Origin: an uncultured Collinsella sp.
GTDB taxonomy: Bacteria; Actinomycetota; Coriobacteriia; Coriobacteriales; Coriobacteriaceae
DNA: 10,708 nt
NCBI GenBank assembly: GCA_934617135.1
Contig: CAKTUC010000044.1
Coordinates: 1-10,708 of the forward strand
Reading direction: 5' to 3'
In this document: piece by piece, positions 6,536 through 10,708 of the stretch
Numbering within the stretch: position 1 is the first letter of the stretch
Layout of the letters: each line of letters starts with the position of its first letter
Notes under the pieces: generated by a model
The model's input: only the letters and a program-made list of their open reading frames with translations
What the model was told of the DNA's origin: nothing
Databases searched by the model: none
Position numbers and translations under genes: made by a program

Positions 6536-7324
6536 CTAATGGCTGGAATAGCAGGTGGTGTGGGCGGCGCGGAAGCGGCAGTGTTCGCGCATGCGGCAGA
6601 TATTGCAGGTGGGGCGGGTCTGGGCGTTGTGGACGTCGCCGTCGAACAGACCGATCACCGCGGTCACGCTCTTGGTGGGCATGAGCAGGCTGGTGGGGGT
6701 GACGGTAAGTCCAATGAGGCGCGTGGCGTTGAGTGCATCCACGATCGAGCGCTGGGCCGAGAGCGGGCAGTCGCCATAGCCGGGACTGAAGCGCCAGTTG
6801 CCGGCGAGCCCGTGTGCAGCGGCCGCAGCCTTGACCTGCTGGTCCATCTGCTCGACGGCGGCCTCCACATAGGCGGAGCACGCGGCATCGAGCACGGCTC
6901 CCTCTAGGGGCTGCTGGGCTCCCGTGGTGCGCAGGCGACGCTCGGCGTCCATGCCGAGTGTGCATGCCATGAGTGCGGCAAGGCGGGCGTCCTTAAGGTG
7001 GCGATAGATATCACGACCCCGCAGCTCAACATTGGTGCCAACCAAGCGGATGCAGGGCTCGCCCTGCTCGTCGACGCCCGTGGCATCGACGGCAAACACG
7101 CGTCGCACGCCGCGGGGCTCAATGTCTAGCTCCAGGCGCTCAACGACAAGCTCAATACGTCGTGACAGCTCGGGTTCAATTTGCTGGCCGCCGTAGCCCA
7201 GATACCGCAGCATCTCGGCACGGTCGACGCGGGGATGGTGGGCAGCATCGACACGGTAAAGCGCCGGCGACGCAAGGTCGGCCGGCACTTCGACAGCGGT
7301 TGTATCGATGTGCGGTTTTTCCAT
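6536..7324 (-). CDS. Stand-alone methionine synthase activation-domain protein (B12 reactivation)
   Basis: This 262-residue protein resembles the C-terminal AdoMet-binding activation domain of MetH, which drives reductive remethylation of inactive cob(II)alamin. The key segment 'WRFSPGYGDCPLSAQRSIVDAL' (177-198) parallels the RPAPGYPACP segment of E. coli MetH. It is followed by 'IGLTVTPTSLLMPTKSVTAVIGL' (204-226), the counterpart of the 'MxPxxSVSGxY' part of the same domain. The C-terminus carries four cysteines, C240, C243, C249 and C258 (CxxCx5Cx8C), which look like a possible metal or Fe-S site. The start ATG at 7324 overlaps the metF stop by one base (TAATG); the frame is open further upstream, but that stretch lies inside metF. 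Sitting between metF and metH, it almost certainly serves the MetH encoded next to it. Thermotoga maritima is a known case of a MetH with the activation domain in a separate protein. Confidence 0.85.
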   Translation of the reverse strand: MEKPHIDTTAVEVPADLASPALYRVDAAHHPRVDRAEMLRYLGYGGQQIEPELSRRIELVVERLELDIEPRGVRRVFAVDATGVDEQGEPCIRLVGTNVELRGRDIYRHLKDARLAALMACTLGMDAERRLRTTGAQQPLEGAVLDAACSAYVEAAVEQMDQQVKAAAAAHGLAGNWRFSPGYGDCPLSAQRSIVDALNATRLIGLTVTPTSLLMPTKSVTAVIGLFDGDVHNAQTRPTCNICRMREHCRFRAAHTTCYSSH

Positions 7325-8196
7325 TACCCCAGGCGCTCCATAATGGTCGCGGCGATTGCAGGACGGTTCATAGTGTACAGGTGCAGACCGTCGGCGCCGT
7401 GCTCCTTGAGGTCGCAAAGCTGGCGGGCGGCATAATCCACACCGGCAGCCTGCAGACTCTCGGGGTCGTTCTCGTACTTGGCGAGGATCTTGATGACGGG
7501 GGAGGGCAGCGATGCGCCGCACATAAAGACCATGCGGCTGATCTGCGACTTGCCCATAAACGGCATGATGCCCGCAGTGATGGGCACGGTGATGCCGGCT
7601 TTGTCGGCAAGCTCGCGGAAGCGATAGAAGCACTCGTTATCAAAGAAGAGCTGTGTCACAAAGAAGCTCGCGCCGGCGTCCTGCTTTTGCTTGAGGTATT
7701 CGACCGAGAGGTTCAGATCCTCGCAGGCAATGTGGCCCTCGGGATAGGCTGCGGCGCCCACGCAAAAGCCGGCGTCGACGAGCTCGGGGATGAGGTCGCG
7801 GGCGTAGGCGTAGTCGGAGGCGGGCTTGTCGTCCTCGGTCGCGCCAGCGGGCAGGTCGCCGCGCAGGGCCAGGATGTTTTCAACGCCGGCGGTGCGATAC
7901 TCGTCGATCTTGGCGGCGATATCGGCATGTGTGCGGCCAACGCAGGTGAGGTGCGCTACCGAGGGCGTATCGAATTCGCTCGAAATCATATGCGCGATGG
8001 GGGCGGTGGTGGCACCGTTACCCGAGCCGCCAGCGGAACAAGTGACCGAGACAAAGCTCGGCGAAAGCTTGCACAGGTTGCCTGCCACCTCGCGAGCCGT
8101 GTCGAGGGTAAGCTCGCCCTTGGGCGGGAACATCTCAAACGAAACGGGCGTGGTGCCCTGGGATGCTGCCTGCTTAAAAACCTCGTCGACGCGCAT
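7324..8196 (-). CDS. metF: 5,10-methylenetetrahydrofolate reductase
   Basis: This 290-residue flavoprotein of the TIM-barrel MTHFR family reduces 5,10-methylene-THF to 5-methyl-THF, the methyl donor for MetH. Motifs in order: 'SFEMFPPKG' (19-27, with the catalytic-region glutamate E21 corresponding to E28 of E. coli MetF), 'VSVTCSAGG', 'AHLTCVG' (81-87), 'ILALRGDLP' (107-115), 'GAAAYPEGH' (146-154), 'FFVTQLFFDN' (177-186), 'ITAGIMPF' (205-212) and 'LHLYTMNR' near the end. Length is normal for a bacterial catalytic-domain-only enzyme. The ATG at 8196 has AAAGGAG 7 nt upstream. Its stop overlaps the start of the activation-protein gene. It is the first gene of the operon and is divergent from glnN; no cobalamin, SAM or THF riboswitch was recognised in its leader. 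The FAD-dependent electron donor cannot be told from this sequence. Confidence 0.95.
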   Translation of the reverse strand: MRVDEVFKQAASQGTTPVSFEMFPPKGELTLDTAREVAGNLCKLSPSFVSVTCSAGGSGNGATTAPIAHMISSEFDTPSVAHLTCVGRTHADIAAKIDEYRTAGVENILALRGDLPAGATEDDKPASDYAYARDLIPELVDAGFCVGAAAYPEGHIACEDLNLSVEYLKQKQDAGASFFVTQLFFDNECFYRFRELADKAGITVPITAGIMPFMGKSQISRMVFMCGASLPSPVIKILAKYENDPESLQAAGVDYAARQLCDLKEHGADGLHLYTMNRPAIAATIMERLG

Positions 8197-8236
8197 ATCG
8201 TGCTCCTTTAGATATTTAGTGCGATGTGTTGTAAGG

Positions 8237-8242
8237 ATTCTA
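8237..8242 (-). promoter_or_regulatory. Possible -10 hexamer of the metF operon
   Basis: TAGAAT on the minus strand lies 41 bp upstream of the metF start, giving a short leader if used. No recognisable -35 lies 16-18 bp further upstream, so the call is weak. Confidence 0.3.
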
Positions 8243-8341
8243 CAGCACCACTGTGCCGCGGTGGAGTTTTACTCGCGATTTAGGGATACCAATCAAAGAT
8301 GCTTTGCTATCGGCATTTCCTATAACAGGGCGGTCAACCTA

Positions 8342-8399
8342 GGATGGGGCTATAAAGACTGGTATCTGATGCGAAATACCAGTTAATAGAGCCCCATCC
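8342..8399. repeat. Bipartite inverted repeat in the metF/glnN intergenic region
   Basis: The outer arms GGATGGGGCT (8342-8351) and AGCCCCATCC (8390-8399) are perfect. The inner arms ACTGGTAT (8358-8365) and ATACCAGT (8376-8383) are also perfect and close a 10-nt loop (CTGATGCGAA). The 6 nt on each side between outer and inner arms do not pair well. There is no T-tract on either strand, and both flanking genes point away, so it is not a terminator. It is either an operator, a structured leader of one of the divergent transcripts, or a small repeat element. Confidence 0.8.
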
Positions 8400-8502
8400 C
8401 AAATTGACTACCCTTAAACTATGGGGAGAGGTCTGCAATTTATACAGTTGATTGGCTGTTGAGGGTGGCAACGCCGCCGCGATGCGTTAACCTCATTGAT
8501 TG

Positions 8503-8540
8503 GTTTCGCGACAGCAACATAACGGTAATGTTGCGGAAAC
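8503..8540 (+). promoter_or_regulatory. GlnR-box-like array upstream of glnN
   Basis: Four pentamers start at 11-bp steps: GTTTC (8503), GCAAC (8514), GTAAT (8525) and GAAAC (8536), each separated by exactly 6 nt. The published actinobacterial GlnR consensus is GTnAC-n6-GAAAC repeated; the matches here are 4/5, 4/5, 4/5 and 5/5. The same DNA contains a perfect 7-bp inverted repeat, GCAACAT (8514-8520) and ATGTTGC (8528-8534), with GTTTC/GAAAC flanking it. It ends 10 bp before a possible -10. A GlnR homologue has not been shown in this organism, so the name is by resemblance only. Confidence 0.4.
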
Positions 8541-8550
8541 ACGACGAGCC

Positions 8551-8556
8551 TAATCT
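8551..8556 (+). promoter_or_regulatory. Possible -10 hexamer of glnN
   Basis: TAATCT lies 63 bp upstream of the glnN start and just downstream of the GlnR-like array. The bases at -35 spacing (around 8528-8533, ATGTTG) match poorly, as would be expected of an activator-dependent promoter, but this is inference. Confidence 0.35.
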
Positions 8557-8579
8557 ATGACTCGTTCGTTAGTAATCAA

Positions 8580-8598
8580 CACCGCATCTCACGCGGTG
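8580..8598 (+). promoter_or_regulatory. Leader hairpin just upstream of the glnN ribosome-binding site
   Basis: CACCGC (8580-8585) and GCGGTG (8593-8598) form a perfect 6-bp stem with a 7-nt loop, 9-10 nt before the Shine-Dalgarno sequence. It could affect translation initiation or mRNA stability. There is no T-run, so it is not a terminator. Confidence 0.45.
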
Positions 8599-8606
8599 CC
8601 GATACG

Positions 8607-8613
8607 AAGGGAG
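8607..8613 (+). promoter_or_regulatory. Ribosome-binding site of glnN
   Basis: GAAGGGAG ends 6 nt before the ATG at 8620. This decides the start over the in-frame ATG at 8557, which has no such site and would add 21 residues unlike the family. Confidence 0.8.
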
Positions 8614-8619
8614 TTCCGT

Positions 8620-10707
8620 ATGGCCGATCTTACTGACCGCTTCGGGACCATGGTGTTCTCTGAGGAAGTCATGAAGGACTACCTCCCCAAGGACATTTGG
8701 AAGCGCCTTGCTGCAACCCTCGAGGACGGTGAGCCGCTCGACCTGGATGTGGCCAACGCCGTTGCCCACGCCATGAAGGTCTGGGCCATCTCCAAGGGCG
8801 CGACGCACTACGCGCACTGGTTCCAGCCGCTTTCGGGCATTACTTCCGAGAAGCACGACAGCTTCCTCGAGCCCAACCACGACGGCACCGCCATTACCAA
8901 GTTTACGGGCAAGAATCTCATCCAGGGCGAGCCCGATGCCTCCAGCTTCCCCAACGGCGGTCTGCGCGCCACCTTCGAGGCCCGTGGCTACACCGCTTGG
9001 GATCCCACCAGCCCCGCTTTTATCAAGGACGATGTCCTGTGCATCCCCACGGCTTTCTGCTCCTACACGGGCGAGGCCCTGGACAAGAAAACCCCGCTGC
9101 TGCGCTCCATGACCGCGCTCTCGCGTGAGTCCAAGCGCGTTTTGGCGCTGTTTGGTAAGACCCCCAAAAAGGTCGTTCCTTCCGTGGGCGACGAGCAGGA
9201 GTACTTCCTGATCAAGAAGGACGCTTACCGCAAGCGCAAGGACCTGGTCATCACCGGCCGCACCCTCTTTGGTGCTGCTCCCTGCAAGGGCCAGGAGCTC
9301 GAGGAGCACTACTTTGGCGCTATCCGCCCCACCGTCTCGGCCTATATGAAGGATCTGGACGATGAACTGTGGGCGCTTGGCATTCCTGCCAAGACCAAGC
9401 ACAACGAGGTCGCTCCTTGCCAGCATGAGCTCGCACCGGTCTATGGCGAGGTCAACGAGGCCATCGACCAGAATCTGGTCATGATGGAGAAGATGAAGCT
9501 CATTGCCTCCCGCCACGACTTGGTCTGCCTGCTGCACGAGAAGCCCTTCGAGGGCATCAACGGTTCGGGCAAGCACAACAACTGGTCGCTTGGCACCGAG
9601 TCCGAGAATCTGCTCGATCCGGGCGACACCCCGCTCGACAACCTGCAGTTCATCGTCTTCCTCACCGCGGTGATCGAGGCCGTCGATAACTATCAGGAGC
9701 TCCTGCGTGCCTCCGTTGCCTCGGCCGGCAACGATCATCGTCTGGGCGCCAATGAGGCTCCTCCGGCGATTATGTCCATCTTCCTGGGCGACCAGCTTAC
9801 CGAGGTCGTCGAGAAGATCATCGATGGCAAGGCTTCCGTCCATGCCACGCGCGGCGTGCTCGACCTGGGCGCCGATACCCTGCCCAAGCTGATGCAGGAC
9901 AACACCGACCGCAACCGCACCTCCCCGTTTGCCTTCACCGGCAACAAGTTCGAGTTCCGTGCCTGCGGCTCCGAGCAGAACGTCTCCGACTCCAACCTGG
10001 TGCTCGATGCCGCCGTGGCCAAGTCGCTCAAGTCCTTCGCCGATGCCCTTGAGGGTACGCCCGAGGATGATTTCCAGGACGCCGCGCTCGAGTACTGCAA
10101 GAAGGTCCTGACCGACCACCAGCGCATCCTCTTCTCCGGTGACGGCTACTCCGATGAGTGGCCCATTGAGGCCGAGAAGCGCGGCCTTGCCAACAACAAG
10201 ACCACGGCCGACGCCCTGCCCGCCTTTGTTTCCGACAAGGCTATCGCGCTCTTTGAGGAGACGGGCGTCCTGACCAAGGCCGAGGCCCAGTGCCGTTACG
10301 ACTGCAAGCTCGAGAAGTACAACAAGCTCATGAACATCGAGGCTACCACGATGGTTCGCGAGGCGCGTCGTACCTATCGCCCGGTCATTACCGCCTACGC
10401 CACCAAGGTCGCTAAGGGCCTTGAGACTATTCGTGCCGCCGGTGCTGAGGCCGCCATGCAGTGCGAGCAGAACACGCTCAACAAGCTCTGCAACGGCATC
10501 ACCGCCATCAACGACTCCATCAAGGCGCTCGACGCCGTGCATCAGAAGGCCGAGGCTCTCGATGGCCAGGAACAGGCCAATGTGTATGCACACGAGGTCG
10601 TTCCCGCTATGGATACGCTGCGCGCCGCCGTGGATGCCATGGAGGAGATCGTGGCCGCCGACTACTGGCCGGTCCCGACCTACGACGACATCCTGTTCTA
10701 CGTGTAG
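8620..10707 (+). CDS. glnN: Type III glutamine synthetase
   Basis: This 695-residue protein is the right length for GS-III (about 700 residues, far longer than GS-I at about 450). It forms glutamine from glutamate, ammonia and ATP in the cytosol. Visible signatures: '[22 protein letters not shown]' (143-164); '[10 protein letters not shown]' (189-198), with active-site metal-binding glutamates; '[16 protein letters not shown]' (260-275); the GS-III hallmark '[17 protein letters not shown]' (310-326); '[23 protein letters not shown]' (368-390); and '[20 protein letters not shown]' (432-451), which carries the arginine and glutamate of the active site. The C-terminal 150 residues are mainly helical and end in '[15 protein letters not shown]'. 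Codon use is strongly biased (AAG, GAC, CTG, GGC, ATC), as expected for a highly expressed gene. It diverges from the metF operon; the upstream GlnR-like sites suggest nitrogen control. The gene ends one base before the window edge, so no terminator can be seen. Confidence 0.97.
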   Translation: MADLTDRFGTMVFSEEVMKDYLPKDIWKRLAATLEDGEPLDLDVANAVAHAMKVWAISKGATHYAHWFQPLSGITSEKHDSFLEPNHDGTAITKFTGKNLIQGEPDASSFPNGGLRATFEARGYTAWDPTSPAFIKDDVLCIPTAFCSYTGEALDKKTPLLRSMTALSRESKRVLALFGKTPKKVVPSVGDEQEYFLIKKDAYRKRKDLVITGRTLFGAAPCKGQELEEHYFGAIRPTVSAYMKDLDDELWALGIPAKTKHNEVAPCQHELAPVYGEVNEAIDQNLVMMEKMKLIASRHDLVCLLHEKPFEGINGSGKHNNWSLGTESENLLDPGDTPLDNLQFIVFLTAVIEAVDNYQELLRASVASAGNDHRLGANEAPPAIMSIFLGDQLTEVVEKIIDGKASVHATRGVLDLGADTLPKLMQDNTDRNRTSPFAFTGNKFEFRACGSEQNVSDSNLVLDAAVAKSLKSFADALEGTPEDDFQDAALEYCKKVLTDHQRILFSGDGYSDEWPIEAEKRGLANNKTTADALPAFVSDKAIALFEETGVLTKAEAQCRYDCKLEKYNKLMNIEATTMVREARRTYRPVITAYATKVAKGLETIRAAGAEAAMQCEQNTLNKLCNGITAINDSIKALDAVHQKAEALDGQEQANVYAHEVVPAMDTLRAAVDAMEEIVAADYWPVPTYDDILFYV

Positions 10708-10708
10708 A

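Larger units (their letters stand above)
8197..8619. other. 423-bp divergent regulatory region between metF and glnN
   Basis: It holds no gene. From the metF side it contains the metF ribosome-binding site (8204-8210), a possible minus-strand -10, an inverted TTGATTGG copy (8289-8296), a bipartite inverted repeat (8342-8399), two direct TTGATTGG copies (8448-8455 and 8496-8503), a GlnR-box-like array coincident with a 7-bp hairpin (8503-8540), a possible glnN -10 (8551-8556), a small leader hairpin (8580-8598) and the glnN ribosome-binding site. It is clearly more AT-rich than the flanking genes. Confidence 0.8.

Noticed and set aside
5468..6907. Long plus-strand frame opposite metH and the activation gene
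   Set aside because: It covers conserved minus-strand motifs of two genes and has no motif, start signal or family resemblance of its own.
7325..7633. In-frame upstream extension of the activation protein
   Set aside because: The extra 103 codons lie inside metF and give an Arg/His/Pro-rich translation. The ATG at 7324 in the TAATG overlap is the natural start.
8197..8619. Riboswitch (SAM, cobalamin, SAH or THF) before metF
   Set aside because: I searched by eye for the conserved cores expected before methionine or folate genes and found none. A covariance-model scan would be decisive.
8569..10593. Very long open frame on the minus strand opposite glutamine synthetase (about 674 codons)
   Set aside because: It mirrors the strongly GC3-biased glnN codons, has low-complexity Gly/Val/Leu-rich translation, no family resemblance and no ribosome-binding site. 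The plus-strand frame is an unmistakable GS-III.
1..10708. CRISPR arrays, transposases, phage or toxin-antitoxin genes
   Set aside because: No evenly spaced direct repeats of CRISPR size and no recognisable mobile-element or defence protein in any frame.

Overview
The window looks like a chromosomal segment of a GC-rich, anaerobic gut actinobacterium of the class Coriobacteriia, most likely Collinsella or a close relative. This placement is inferred from protein style: a BTAD-type regulator, a class III glutamine synthetase, a split cobalamin-dependent methionine synthase, and strong GC3 codon bias. No rRNA or other marker gene is present to confirm it.

Layout. Positions 1-744 (+) hold the C-terminal part of a BTAD/SARP-like transcriptional regulator that starts outside the window. 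It converges on a minus-strand block and shares a strong hairpin terminator with it (743-775). Read in its own direction, that block runs metF (8196-7324), a stand-alone methionine synthase activation-domain protein (7324-6536), metH (6526-3971), a PFL/UPF0210 (DUF711) protein (3862-2498), a SAM-dependent methyltransferase with a GTG start (2182-1295) and the CRM-domain RNA-binding protein YhbY (1113-814). On the plus strand a class III glutamine synthetase (8620-10707) diverges from metF across a 423-bp intergenic region.

How the genes work together. metF, the activation protein and metH form a tightly coupled operon: a TAATG stop/start overlap, then a 9-bp gap in which the ribosome-binding site overlaps the upstream stop codon. 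Together they cover the methyl branch of one-carbon metabolism. MetF makes 5-methyl-THF, MetH transfers the methyl group through cobalamin to homocysteine, and the separate activation protein supplies the reductive-reactivation domain that MetH lacks. Glutamine synthetase is the ammonium-assimilating enzyme. The regulatory DNA between it and metF is rich in inverted and direct repeats and includes a 22-bp-periodic array resembling an actinobacterial GlnR box.

Noncoding structure. The two most striking elements are a roughly 140-bp nested inverted repeat with 32-bp perfect arms just downstream of the PFL-family gene (2345-2485), and a 58-bp bipartite inverted repeat in the metF/glnN intergenic region (8342-8399). 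A rho-independent-terminator-like hairpin sits only 19 nt upstream of the methyltransferase start codon, which suggests either leader attenuation or a terminator-protected, unusually placed gene start. I saw no CRISPR array, insertion sequence with a transposase, tRNA or rRNA. The window looks mostly like ordinary core metabolism; the unexplained signals are in the intergenic DNA.
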